Shown here in pieces: positions 1 through 11,802 of a stretch of DNA of 64,000 bases. A model generated the notes under the pieces. That model searched no databases and was not told the DNA's origin. It saw only the letters and a program-made list of their open reading frames with translations. Position 1 is the stretch's first letter. The number at the start of each line of letters is the position of its first letter. Source of the DNA: Takakia lepidozioides (lineage: Eukaryota > Streptophyta > Takakiopsida > Takakiales > Takakiaceae); the NCBI GenBank assembly GCA_030704615.1, contig CM060732.1:27943053-28007052 (forward strand), given 5' to 3'. The translations under genes were made by a program, and so were the position numbers.

Positions 1-95
1 AGAGCAAAACTGAGCTCAGCTCATTCTTTTACAAAATATTTACAGACCCATTTTAGTTCAGGTCATAAAAACTTAAGACTGAAAGAATTAACTGC

Positions 96-3089
96 TTGAA
101 GCTATCAGAATACCAATGCTCAACATTGTTGTGGGCTAGTCAGTCAATGGGAGGGTTAGGGGACCCGCGCACGCTCCCCATGCTGCTTGATGGATTGTGT
201 GATGCCAACCCCCTTATTGTTGACCAGACTGAGAAGGTACTGTGGTCGCTTGACACCCTTGTTCCCATTTCCTTCTTGTCTCCTTCATACTAGATATCAA
301 GGGAAGATAACTGGTCTATAGCAATTCCTCTACCTGTGCAGAAGCTAGGGTTATGTGCTTAGCCACTGCCTGCAAGAGGCATTTTGTCTCCATGCAATAG
401 TTGGGTTTGACATGTTTGTCTGATTTCTTGTGTGTCATACTGTTTCCCGCAGCTGCTTGGGGCCTGTTGTGGATGCGATGAGTTTTTGTTCTTTCTTCTT
501 TTTTATCCCATGCTCGTCTTCATGTGCATATGATCTTGAAAGCATGTCCAGCAAACTTCGTGTGGACCCTGAGCTGATCCACATGCGATGCACTTAATCT
601 CAAGTCGTTGTGTATTTGGTTGGTAAAAGGCAATGTGGAAAATATTCATGCGATCTGGGAGCGAAGACGTTGACCAGCGGCTTCAGGTACAATTGCCTGT
701 TTCTGTCTATTTCTTTCAGTAACTTTCCCATACATGGTGGATTCCTCTGACTATGAAACTTTGTAGGCAAGGTTGCGCATCTCAATCCCTGACATTTCCT
801 GACATTGCTGTCATTTGAAATTCTGTAGTTGCACTTTGTGAACACCAGACCATTGCTATGGTGTTTGAAGTCTGTTATAAATGCCTGCATTTTTCTCCGT
901 GTTCAGTTTATTTAATGTGTTCATGATGTAGGAACTCGTGAATATTCTAAGTGTCATAGATGAATCAAGGTATATCACACATCTCCCCTTGGGGACAAAT
1001 TGTATCGTGTTGGACATTAGCAGGGTCAGTAGTTGAATGAACACTTGCAGTTGGAAAATGTAGAAGTAAGCTGATTACATATCTGCCTTCTTCTTCTTGA
1101 TCACACTTCTCTGTGATTGCAGATATAGAAAGTCTGTAGCAAGTTTGTATTAAGTTTGTTGGTCTGCATCCCTCCTCTCGTCTTTTTGCAACCAAGATTG
1201 CTTTCTTAGGTTGTTTTGGTGACAGGTGTTCATAAACTTGGTTATGAGATCAGTTAATATGATCATCATATTGTCTATGCCTGAGCAAGGACATGGCAGC
1301 ATTGACAAATGTTAGAATCTGGACAGGAAGGGGTTGCTCTATTGGTCTCTAAGGGAGGATATGATTCAGCCAAAACGATTTTCTCGGAGGTCTGTCTTTT
1401 ACTATGACTCGTCAGCAATTCTTTGATTCTGTTTCTGTTCTTTGTCCATTGGTTTCTTTGGGTCTCTGGCACACATTAACTCATTTTTTCTTTATTTGAT
1501 CGCGTGACTTTAGTTGAGCTCAAGTTCGTCTTGCTTTTGCATGCGTACATCTCCTTTTTGAACGTTCAGGTTTCGCTTGTTGTGTAATGCGTGAACTTGC
1601 ATGGGTGTGAACGTGACATGCATTTTCTTTCTGTGGGCGGAAAGACAACCTGTTCTGAGCTTTGTATCACTTTGAGTTTTGCAAACCCTGACCCACAAAG
1701 TGTTTTGGCCTGAAAGAATGCAGTTTTGTACAGATGAGGTAATGGGTTCAGAAATACGTTGCACCTTCTAGTTTTGTAAAGCTTTTGTGGCAAGCTCTGT
1801 TTTTCCAAAATTGACGCTTTGAATTTGCAGATCATACAAATGACACCCTCGTTTGCAGAGGGATACAACAAACGTGCTACAGTTCACTATCTCCTGCAGG
1901 CATGCCCATTTTCCCTTCTGAAGTCTCAGTTCTTTCCCTTTCTTTTTGGATGTCTTTGAAGGGCAAGGCAGGATTGAGCACAAGTTATGGTCTTTGGACA
2001 ATTGTGGAAGGGCCTGTAGTCCCTTGCAGTGAGGATGATGGGTTCATATGCTATTGTGTTGCGTTGCATGGGATATGGAGAAGTATGTGAAATTGAGATA
2101 GTTCCTAGATTTTCGAATTTTGCATAAGCCATTTTTCATGATTTTCTTAAGAACGCCTTAGGATGCATGTTGCTAGCTGTTGTCTACCAAACTTAGGGCT
2201 GCTTTACATGATATTGGTGAAGTGTGTATTCTGGTACAGGAGTATGAGAGTGCTATACAAGACTGTCAGAGCACACTTGATTTGAACCCATACCACTTTG
2301 GGGCTCTCAGTGGTAGATCAATTATTCCCTTCCTATTCAGTTAGAATGCCATCCTTGGTCCATTTCAAAATTATGTTGCCAAATGTTCTTATCTTACCCT
2401 CTATTTGCACGACTTGCTTCCTCTCATCTGCTCACTAAGTTTCAGTGGAGGTAGGGGTTTGTTTCGGTTATCGACTAGAATGATGTTGTGCTTGTAGGTC
2501 TAGGCCTGTGCTACGCGGCCCTCAAAGATCTGGACTCCGCTCTATTGTGGTTTGAAAAAGCATATGCTTTGCATCCTGGTTTGCTTTTGGTACGACATGC
2601 AGATACCGAACCCCCCTCTTCAAGTTGGTCATCCTCTTAAGGATTATTAAAATATGATGATTTCTTTTGTTGTATGTTATACTCATAAAGTACGGGGCTA
2701 GCTTAGGACTGCTGGGATGACCGAATTTAGAAATGACTTGAAGTTATGAGCTTTCTGAGCCTCTTTATGTGCCCCAGCTATGTCTGGTCTCTTGCAAAAC
2801 CTTTGGAGATACTACCTGTGTTTGAATGGTGTATTGCAGATTGGAAAATACATTGAAGCATTGAAGCAGGTGTGTTGAGCAGACTCCGTTTCATCATTTT
2901 CTATGTATCAGCATTGGCTTCATTCACCTGATGCTCTAATAACATGTGGAGAAACTAACATAGTTTGTGGTAGTTCCTGAGCTCTAAGATGGTGCACATT
3001 GTGGGGTGGGCTGTGTTCCTCTCCAGAAAATAGCTGAGCGGAAAGAGCCTGGTGTTGGTGAGGCGCATGACAGTGATATTACCTTGTAA
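96..3089 (+). CDS. TPR-repeat protein, 3' part of a multi-exon host gene
   Basis: Eight exons join in frame with consistent phases: 96 (or a nearby acceptor)-236, 630-686, 1327-1389, 1831-1899, 2240-2312, 2498-2589, 2840-2869 (30 bp) and 3027-3089 (stop TAA 3087). All junctions are GT-AG except the donor after 1899, which reads CAG|GC. The product starts with a HEAT-like segment (LGDPRTLPMLLDGL), then AMWKIFMRSG, then TPR helices: EGVALLVSKGGYDSAKTIFSE, FAEGYNKRATVHYLL, YESAIQDCQSTLDLNPYHF and LDSALLWFEKAYALHP. The pattern of a residual HEAT segment followed by TPRs with the NPYHFGALSG signature is found in a family shared by plants and bacteria; organelle targeting would be encoded upstream, outside the window. 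Function unknown beyond protein-protein interaction. The 5' exons lie left of the window. Exon calls come from reading splice sites and protein continuity. Confidence 0.82.
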
Positions 3090-3453
3090 TGGGTGCTATG
3101 ATTGCTTCCCTCTGTCCAGAAAGCATACATAATCCAACTGTACATCAATGTTTAGAAAGCTCATTTGAAAAGTGTACATAAAGCGCCCTTGCTGGGCACA
3201 TTTATAATCTTAATACTATTTGGAATATATTAACTTGGGTGGTTGCTGGCACAGCCGTTAGTTATGGCTTCAAGGCAAAAGTGGTGTGTCTCCTGAGCTA
3301 CACTGATGTGAATCATCTACTTGGAAGAAAATTCAAATTCAAAAGGCTTGGATTCACTTATCAGGGACTTGCTATTAATCTGGAGTGGTAACATTGAAAT
3401 ACTATGATCTATTAACACTGAGAGGGGCTTGGTTTCGGTAGGTGCCAATAGAT

Positions 3454-4440
3454 TGTACTCATAAGACGTTGTTTGCCGTAGCCTTGTGGCCATTGACCCC
3501 GCGCCCAGTTTGAGCGGGAACAAAAGGGACAGAACCTACCACTGTCAGGGGCTGACGTTGGTAGTAAGACTTACCTCCATATATAGAATTAATCCGGGTT
3601 TTCCAGATATCCTCCAGAAATCCCTTCACACAAGCATCAATCTGCTGTGTGTGATTAGCCCAAAAACTAGGCCTCAGGAGGGCCTGGGCTTTTGGCTCAG
3701 CCTCGAGACTTTCAAAGTTGGTAAACAGGGGTACAGGCACAATACCCTTAATAGATTTGAAGAGATCGTCTCTTTGGTGAGAGAACCCCGGACAGTGTAT
3801 CAGAAAGTGAATACTGTCTTCAGATTGCCCACACAACGGGCAATTGCACTCTCCCTTTCCTCTCTGCTTCTGTTTGCTGTTCAAAGGTAGGCTTCCTGCC
3901 CTCAGTTTAAATTTCAGTCTAGTGCCGAGAGTGGGTAGACCCTTGAGGTCATCCAAGATGTCATCCCCCATGTCACAGACTGGAAACAAGTTCAGGGAAG
4001 TTTTCTGCCTAACTTCATTTTCATCAGACAATCTCATGGCAACAGACATGGCTGAGGACACTACAGCCTCTAAGTCAGATTTATCGCAGGGTCAAGACTT
4101 GCGGATCCAGGTCCAGGTACTTGAGGATCTCTTCTACTCTCTTCTGCCAGGACTTAGCCTGTTTGACAGGGCGGTCCTGTTTCCAAGATATAGAGTCCGT
4201 TAACTTAGGATATCTGGTGTTGGGCATATGTTGCAGCTGACCCCACCATCTGACCTTGAATTCATCTCGTCGGGAGCTTAAGGACGGAATGACAAACTCA
4301 CCCCAAACAGCCACATTGGCTGTTTTGGAGCATGCTGACATACACTCCTTAAGCACCCCCACTTGAATGGATTCTAGAGACTTAGCCTGGTTGGAGTTAT
4401 CAACCCATATAGCAGATCCGTACTCCAAAGGCAGGTCTAA
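3454..4440 (-). pseudogene. LINE (non-LTR retrotransposon) ORF2 C-terminal fragment
   Basis: Minus strand. Two open stretches (4428-4081 and 4061-3459) separated by a frame disruption encode the end of a LINE polyprotein: a helical segment (EYGSAIWV, SLESIQVGVLKECM, RWWGQLQHMP) followed by a Cys/His region CPLCGQSEDSIHFLIHCPG, the zinc-binding-type motif found after reverse transcriptase in many plant and animal LINEs. No RT core is present, so this is a 5'-truncated copy, the usual result of target-primed reverse transcription. It is closely similar to 52,694-54,440 on the plus strand; the shared 3' terminus is gtcttatgagtacaat. No poly-A tail is obvious. Confidence 0.75.
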
Positions 4441-4473
4441 TAACGCGACAAAGCATGGTTTTTAGGTGCCAAA

Positions 4474-5491
4474 TAGAGTTATCCGGAAAGGGTCCCAAAC
4501 TCGGCATGAGAACCCTGAGCTTGGCAGTTTGGCCAAAACTCGGTATGAAACTCGAAACTCGGGATCAAGCGGTACGACTAGAAAAAAACACGGGACCAAA
4601 CTGCCAGGACTAGGAAAATGGGGGTAGCAGGAGTTTGGTGCCGAGTTTTGTTAGTCGTCGAGGTGGAGGTGGTCAGAGCTCATGAGCTCGTGCCATAGCA
4701 GCGGTTGCCCTCATCCCCAGTTTATGATTTGGTGCCCTCTTTTCTAACTTTGTGCTCAGTTTTCTGCACTTTACGGATTTACTCAAACTCAGCCGTAACA
4801 CGGGTCCAAACCAGTGTTGGACTGGTATGTCCATTTTTTAATACCAGACTGGTCCTGGTATGAAGGGTCCCACCCCTTTTTCATACCAGGCTGGTATAGG
4901 TATCTATACAGGTATGAGCAACTTGGGTATGAATCTGGTATGAGTAGTTGTACTTTGGGCTGTATATGAGTATGGTATTGGTATTGCCCTTTCTCTGTAG
5001 TGATACTGGGGGGGGGTATGAGCACTGGTATGGTATTTCTACAGCTCACCATACATAGAGATAAATGTCATTTAGCACATAGCTAATTTTAATCCAAGCC
5101 GTGAAACACTAGGCAAAGGTAACCCAAAGTAGCACGAAACAGCAAATGAAGTCTAAATTGCAACATGGAGCCTTGAATTAACCAAATTGTAGTACAGGGT
5201 ATAACTAGCTGCACTAACATATACGCATACCTACCTCCATTCGCCATGAACTCACGGCAATACTGGTATCGGGACCATGCTATTCCTCAGACTGGTATGG
5301 TCTGTGTGCGGGGAATCCTAAAGCCATACTCCCCCAGTACGTATATCACATGGGTACACTGGTTCTTTCATACCCGACTGGTATGTTCTTCAATATATAT
5401 ATTCATACCTGTATTCCACACCTAGGTTAAACCAGGTATACCAGTCCAACACTGGTCCACCAAACTCAGGCTCACTTTACGGATAACTCTA
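4474..5491. mobile_element. Outer terminal-inverted-repeat element (non-autonomous)
   Basis: A 17-bp inverted repeat, 4474-4490 (tagagttatccggaaag) against 5475-5491 (ctttacggataactcta), matches at 16 of 17 positions and encloses about 1 kb without a credible ORF. The interior is rich in ctcggnatgag/aactcgg motifs. No clear target-site duplication was found. A second element with its own inverted repeats lies inside. Superfamily unassigned. Confidence 0.55.
4811..5455. mobile_element. hAT-like MITE nested in the outer element
   Basis: Perfect 18-bp terminal inverted repeats, 4811-4828 and 5438-5455, of the form CCAGTGTTGGACTGGTAT. The CAGTG...CACTG ends are typical of hAT transposons. Flanks gtccaaac (left) and gtccacca (right) could be a degraded 8-bp target duplication. 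The 645-bp interior has no coding capacity and is full of GGTAT/ATACC words related to the terminal repeat, as in other MITEs whose subterminal repeats bind transposase. Confidence 0.65.
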
Positions 5492-6221
5492 ATAACTTAG
5501 GGACAATCCCCCATTTGACCTGTGACACACTTGGAATTATGCAACTTGCCTTAATTTGATGAAGGCATGGCGATCCATCGGAACCTTCTGACTGGCCTTG
5601 GACTGCTCCCTCTCATCTTGAAGAGGTACTGATAGAGGAAGGCAGAGGCTGAAGAGATGCCGGGGAAGGTTGATGGGACGTGGAAAGTTTGACACTCGCT
5701 CGAAGCCAAGAGAAGTCTGAATTTGATCGTCACAAGTCACCGCAACCACAGCCATGCCTTCTTTCGAAAACAAGATGCGCAGAGAGGTAATGCAAAATAG
5801 CGGGAAAGGGAGGTAATGCAAATAGCGGGAAAGGATTGGGCATGCGAGTAGACCGTGATGCTCAGTTGATGGTCGGTTCAATTGACATGAGTGGAAATAC
5901 GCATTTCCCAATATCTTACAACTTCAGCGATGTCAATGTCAACATTATGTCATACCTGTTGTGCACTAACAAAAAACTTGAATTATTAGTGAGTTCTGAG
6001 TCGGGCCAGACTCATCACTACACTTGCAGCATCTGTGCGTTGTTCTGAAAGTGTGGAGGGTGATGCAAGTGTGCAACAATATGGATGTTCACTGCCTCTG
6101 TCTGGAGTGGCCGTGCGTTTCTGTATGGTGGTCGAGCACGCCGAACTTATTGATAGATAAACTGGCCTGCACCGTGATGCTCAGCTGCAAATCTGTGCTG
6201 ACGGAGGCCGCATCTTGACGA
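5492..6221. other. No recognisable gene
   Basis: Short open stretches occur on both strands (for example minus 5911-5537), but none shows a known domain, repeated homology in the window or convincing splice signals. The left part may hold intron or 3' sequence of the minus-strand membrane-protein gene to the right. Confidence 0.4.
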
Positions 6222-7125
6222 TTCTTACCCGCAACAGATATGAGAATCATGTGCATGATAGCTCGGCTACCCACCACACAGGCCACTGCCCCAGACCAGA
6301 TGCAAGCAACTACAAGAGCTGCGAGCACGATAGATGCCACATTATCCATGCCAGAGCCTGAATCATCATCTACGAAAGTGAGATACGTGTCTAAAACTGC
6401 TGTTTGTCCAAACACTCTCTGCCACCGCCAGTCATCAGAAATTCTGGTCAGAGTTTGTTGAGCTTCTTTCAAGGGTGTCTCTTCAGAAGCTGGGTCCTTC
6501 GACAACGGTAGCTGCCAGCAGTAGGCACATTGTCGTAGGGCCGAAGAGAACCAGGAGAAGACTGTCAGATATGAGTAGACTACTCCTGAATTAAACATGA
6601 ACACCGAGCGCCAGCGCTGCAAATCCGAATGGCCCATCGCCCCCATCGGACAGCTTCCCACTAGTGCCAGCAGTGACATATGGATCCAATCAGAGCACAA
6701 GTTTCCCCATTTCATTGTGAAGAACCAGCCCTTCCACAATTTATTTCTAGCATCAGATGATTTGAGGCCAAAGAAGTAGCTGGCCCACCTACAAATCACT
6801 ATCACTAACACCAAAAGCTGGAGCGAAACGATAAGTAAAATGGAAGTGTAAAGTTGCTGAGTGTGTACTGCTGAGTACCATCGCAGCAGTATTTGGTGAA
6901 ATTGTAATCCTCGGGCCAAATGCTGAAGTAGCTCGAGTCTGAGTCATTCCGAAAATTTGAGCACCGCCTGTTATGAAAGGAAGTTCTGTAAAAGGGATTC
7001 AACATATTTCCAGTTTTTGAAGATTCAACATCTTTAATGCTGGAACGATTAGTGTACTCAGGGTGTCTGTTCTGGGAGGTGTACAGCGCCATGCAACTCT
7101 CAAAATCCTTGAGCTGAGTAAGCAA
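6222..7125 (-). CDS. Partial multi-pass membrane protein, unidentified
   Basis: Minus strand. The segment 6927-6222 reads through several hydrophobic helices, for example ILLIVSLQLLVLVIVICRW, the stretch around SLLALVGSC, the aromatic FNSGVVYSYLTVFSW, and IVLAALVVACIWSGAVACVV. It ends at an excellent donor (GCGG|GTAAGAATC, exon end 6222). The upstream segment 7125-6810 is open in another frame and carries N-glycosylation sequons (NRSS, NFTK, NFTL), like an extracytoplasmic loop; a short intron or one-base shift near 6840 would join the two. An acceptor-like ttcag lies at about 6928. I do not recognise the family. The gene continues to the left (downstream) and probably to the right. Confidence 0.5.
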
Positions 7126-7577
7126 GCTTCCAAATTACCAGTCTGGCGACCCTACCTAGTACCTATAAAGTGCCACCTTGCACGCATTCACAATGAAGCG
7201 CATATATTGAGCCGAGCAAGTAAGCTTTAGGTTGAAAGCCTGGAAGCAGCTTGTCGCTTCTATCACTGTCATAAGGCATGCATTCACCAAGAACATGAGC
7301 GGAAACCTCGAAATCTAGGACCTCTACATGATAAGCAAGCAATGCTACACTGTGAGACCTGCCACACGACCACACTTTTATGGTCGATTGCGACAAGAGG
7401 ATGTCTGCTTAAGGGCAAGCGCCATCCCTCCCTCCCTCCACCATGGTGGTAGATGACTTTCATCCATATTGGAGGCCAATACCTACTTCCAAATGAACAA
7501 CAGTCATCTTTCGTGTCCACCGCAAAAATGGCATCCCCGGACCCACACGTTTTCCAGCAGCGACTTGAAGGCCATCG

Positions 7578-7601
7578 ACCTACCTACCTACCTACCTACC
7601 T
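7578..7601. repeat. (ACCT)n microsatellite
   Basis: About six uninterrupted copies of the tetranucleotide acct/ctac. Confidence 0.9.
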
Positions 7602-7966
7602 CACGAGTTCTACGTCCAAAATGTCCGGTCCGTTCATTGGACGGTACCGATTCCGTAGCAGGTAGGTGATTCCAACCGCAAAATGTGCAACTGCCGGGCT
7701 TGTGATGTGTGTGAAGGCAGAACAGTAGCGTGAGCAGGCAGCGGAATGCTGCAATCCGCACCGCAACTTCGTCACATAATTTGCATATGTAACCTTCACA
7801 AGTGCAAAGCTCACACAACTCTCACCCTCCATTGTACACTTGACTTCCCTTGATTACCTGCATAACGGTATTCTCTTGTACATTGCGTCACTGGTATGAA
7901 AGCCCAAAGCAACAGCAGGTACAGTGTTATGATGGGGGGGGGGGTGGAGCACAAGTATGTATACTT

Positions 7967-8061
7967 AGCGGAATTTTCCTGTCCGCGGACTTTCTGCCGT
8001 TTAAGGGTGCCATACCCGCAAACGGTGGAAAGTCCGCGGGCAGAAATAGGAACTTTCCGCT
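7967..8061. repeat. Foldback hairpin element
   Basis: Arms 7983-8002 and 8020-8039 pair over 20 bp with two mismatches (ccgcggacttt... against ...aaagtccgcgg). The 17-nt loop itself holds gggt...accc. Weaker complementarity extends outward to agcggaa (7967) and ttccgct (8061). Size and structure suit a miniature foldback element or a hairpin-forming transcript; no target duplication identified. Confidence 0.6.
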
Positions 8062-9958
8062 GCGTAAAAGTTTGCTCACCTGGTTCCACCCTCTAACTAG
8101 CTGGCTTCACATAAAACCTAGATGATATGTCATCCAAGGGACAAGATTGCGTTCCACTAATCTCCCTCTGGCAACGAGGTTCCAGAAATGGAACCACCCG
8201 TTCCATGCTCCTGCCCCCAATGGCACATCTACCGCCCCACAGAAATGCTCGCATTGCTCAAGCACTCTTCCCTAAAATTTCCTAGAATAGATAACTCGCA
8301 ACCTCTCGACAAAACTGGAAACATATTACACATGACTCTTCATGTTTCCCTGAACTTGTTAAGAGTCAAGATTTCTGTTGCTGTACATTTTAGTACTTTT
8401 TCACAGTTCTATGTATTTCCTACCCGAAATCTTTTGAGCTGACTGAATCAACATGAACCAAAGTGTAAGCAAGGCGGGTTTAAATGGATACATTTGTCCG
8501 GGACTAGTTCCAGTACTTTCTCGTAGTGATGCTCTGGATTTAACAAGCTTTGATCTAACAGTATTTTCTCCTCAAAAAACATCTTGAGCACTTTTGCATA
8601 TGCTCGCCTACAACAGAAGATAGAGTCTTCGGACATTAGCCTCCCACTTTGTTAAATAGAGAGGCATGGATTGGTCTGTGAGAGATTAATAAGCTAGATA
8701 AGTAGATGGAGGTGGAGGACCAGCCATGCAAATGTCATCTTCATCTCCTCTCCTGTGAAGATTGAGAGGGGCGACTAGAGAAAAGCAAGAAGGGTACAAA
8801 CAGCAGACAACAGAGGCACCGAAAAGGAGGGCCACATTACACTGTTGAATGTCATACTTTTGCAATCTCATATAGATACAAAACATATATCAAAGTCAGA
8901 CCCTAGTAACACTGGAGAGGCAATTAGAGATATACAAACAACATACAAAATCACATTCTAGACAGCTGGAGAAGGCAGGCATGGTGCGAAGAGCAGGACA
9001 AGGCTAAGTTACGTACGCAAATGCAGGGTGAAGAGCTGCTCCTGTGAGGGATACCTTTTTCATGTTATTCTCGTTTCCTTGTCTCAACCAACCTTCCCAT
9101 TAGCCTTCTCATGTTTGTTCATCAGATATTTCAAACACAGACCAGGCTTGATTCTCAGCAAAGGTGCCTAAAGAGTCTCACAGCAACACCCAAAAACTGG
9201 CAGTTATAGGACAGCCTTGTGATCTCAAATGTAGATTTAAGCAAGCCAGAGCATCTATCTGCTACAAGTTGCAAAGGCCTTGCGCCTACTTTCATCTCTT
9301 TTCTTGCCACCCTCACATAAATTAATATTTGCAGTTTTCCAGGAGCAGAAGAAGGATTGAAAAATGTAGGTGTGACTACCATCACTTTTGTGCCCCCTTT
9401 CCGAACTGGTATTATATTCATCTGATTGCTACAGATGGCTTATGAAGAGTGAACCTTGTAGAGACGGAAATAATCAGCGATGGAAGTCCTCTGATCATTG
9501 GTCAATCTGCACAAAGCAAAGCGTAGGAGATGTTTTTGAGCTAAACATCTTGTATTTATGTAGTCCAGATATTGTACCATTTATATCTTTCAAGAAGGGA
9601 TTAAGAAAACTTCTTGGCCTTCCATGCTACTACTTCAGTCCAAGCAAAGAAATTCGTTTGTAATGAGCAAGGTTGAAGTGAATGGTCGTACATATTTTGC
9701 ACTTAACAATCATGGTTCCCTCCCGTGAAGTTTTATTCACAAATTTGAATCTATACTACAATTGCTGATATGACCACAATTTCTAGACTTGTTGCAGAGA
9801 ATGGGGTGGGGTCCACCCAAAGCAAGCTCCCCACCGACAGCCCAGCATTTCCAGTCACAGAGATAACCCATTAAGGGGAGAGTAGGTCTGTACTAAGAGG
9901 ACCGTGCTCACCAACAAGTCTATGAGAAATTCTTCCACATAGCTATGCATCAGTGCAC

Positions 9959-10941
9959 TGTTAGAGGACTGTCTGGGACTTAGACACTTATACGGGATCT
10001 GTAGGGTACCCTTAATTTTTGCACAGACTGAGACCAACAGGAGCCTTAGGGGTGACAGCAGCGCACTGTAGAGGGGGGTTACATAGCCCGTCACAGCCCA
10101 CACAGCCCACACAGCCCGTCACAATCGTCACAGCCGACAAAGCCCACACAGCCCGTCACAGTCGTCACAGCCGACACAGCCAACACAGACCGTCACAGCC
10201 GACACAGCCAACACAGCCCGTCACAGTCGCACAGCCAGTCACAGCCCGTCACAGTTTCACACAGCCAGTCACAGCTTGACACAGCTGTCACGACCATAGG
10301 GAACGGAGAGCAGGACAGGGAATGACTGCGGGGAACAACACCTGCATATGGAACATGTTAGTTCACGGACGATGGTTAGTGAGGGAAACGGTTAGAGCCA
10401 CCATGGGTAGGAAGATAAAGGGAGAAGCACGGAATTTTGGGGATCATTATTATTGGGAGGAGGACTTCTGGGTCATGCATGAGAGGAGATGGAGCGGAGA
10501 GGAGGATCGGAAGCAAAGATGGGGAGCACGGTGAAGGAGGAAAGAGGATTAGTAGATGCTTGTTATATGCAAAGCGATAGTGATATAGTAGAGCAGATTA
10601 GAGACACAATGGCTTCGGCCTGATACCTGATAAATCATAATCGGATACTTTTACGATACAATCACACTGTGTAGAGAGATCTGAGTGAAGCTGTGGAATG
10701 AATGGATGAGTTGATGGAATCCAATAGATTGATAAAGCAAACTGATACTTAATTATCAATGGTAAGGTAGCTAACATGAATGCCAAAAGGGAAACAAATA
10801 GAAAACACCCCCATGATACACTAGCTGTAGGTCATGACTGATTGTTCTGCGCGGGCTGAGTACTTAGAGATTTCCAACTCTTCTATTTTGGAGTTTCCGC
10901 CTCGAATAGCGAAGGGATGGGTGAGTAAAAGCCGCGCGACA
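9959..10941 (+). repeat. 5' LTR of Element 1
   Basis: Near-identical to 16527-17445. Contains at about 10083-10285 an irregular array of CACAGCC/TCACAGC words (cacagcccgtcacagtcgtcacagcc and variants) that is longer than in the 3' LTR, explaining most of the length difference. Confidence 0.88.
10083..10285. repeat. CACAGCC-type tandem microrepeat inside LTR
   Basis: Irregular short-period repeat of cacagcc, gtcacag and gacacagcc words. A shorter version lies at about 16650-16812 in the 3' LTR, and a related but 30-bp-period array lies in an internal ORF (11989-12258). Confidence 0.8.
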
Positions 10942-10943
10942 TT

Positions 10944-10961
10944 TGGCGACCATACTGGGGA
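10944..10961 (+). other. Primer-binding site of Element 1
   Basis: tggcgaccatactgggga begins two bases after the LTR end. The initial TGG is complementary to a tRNA 3' CCA end. The matching tRNA is not identified here; it is not the initiator-Met type used by the chromoviruses in this window. Confidence 0.6.
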
Positions 10962-11034
10962 ACTGAGTCATGAACAACCAGATGTGACAGGCATCTAGTG
11001 GGATCATGGTGGTTGGACCATTAAAGAATTTGAA

Positions 11035-11802
11035 GTGAATCAAATTCCCTGTGGAACGAAGGAAGAAAGATTGTCCAAACAATTCTTTCAAAGGTTCTTG
11101 GAATTGCCAGACGGTTGTAAAGAAAATATTCTTAAACGAGTGCATGATGCTGATCCGGAATGGGGTCTGGAGAAAGGAGTGATAAAGATTTATCAGGTAG
11201 CCTGTAGAGGAAGAGCACGTTGGTTACCAACATTGGTATATGTGATAGCATTGTTATCCATTAAGCGAGTAGAGTTTGAAGGTTGGGAAGAAAGAAAGGT
11301 GAATGTTTATACTCACAAAATACTATGTACTATCTTGGCTAAGATAGTCAATGCAAACAGAACAGATTGGGATACAAAGCTGCTGACAGCTTTGTGGTCA
11401 TACAGGACTTCCTATAAAGTCACCACTAAGTATACACCATTCCAATTAGTTTATGGTATGGAAGCCTTACTTCCACTGGAATTCCTGTTACCTACCATGA
11501 GAACGGAGTGGGGAAAAAGAATGGAATTGCAAGATTCCATTAAGGTCAGGAAACATGAATTATACCATGTGGAAGAAGTACGTGCTGATGCAGCTGATAA
11601 TATGACCATAATTCAGATGAAGAGGAAGGAACAGTTTGATGAAGGCAAGTTAAAAACTTTTAAGACGGGAGATTTGGTTCTATGGTTGCAGAAAAAGGGA
11701 AAGATTAAAGCTTCTAAGCTTAAATCACCATGGAAAGGACCTTATGTCATACAAAAGATGTATGATAACAACACCGCCATGTTACAAACCATTAACAAAT
11801 AA
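11035..11802 (+). pseudogene. Integrase C-terminal half (pol remnant)
   Basis: Contains the end of a gypsy integrase core (LTALWSYRTSYKVTTKYTPF, then QLVYGMEALLPLE) and the C-terminal domain (FKTGDLVLWLQKKGK, SPWKGPYVIQKM). The HHCC zinc finger and first catalytic residues are missing. The frame meets TAA at 11800 but stays open beyond it: MLGRVNANKLKGY follows in the same frame and matches the conserved end of gypsy integrases (GRVNGxRLKxY type), so the stop looks like a nonsense mutation. No normal start codon is evident, because the upstream pol is deleted. Confidence 0.75.

Larger units (their letters stand above)
7126..9958. other. Intergenic or intronic region, no recognised gene
   Basis: Only short ORFs with no recognisable motifs; the longest lie near 9155-9660. 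Contains a tetranucleotide repeat, a G-run at 7934-7944 and a foldback hairpin listed separately. Could hold introns or upstream exons of the minus-strand membrane-protein gene. Confidence 0.4.
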
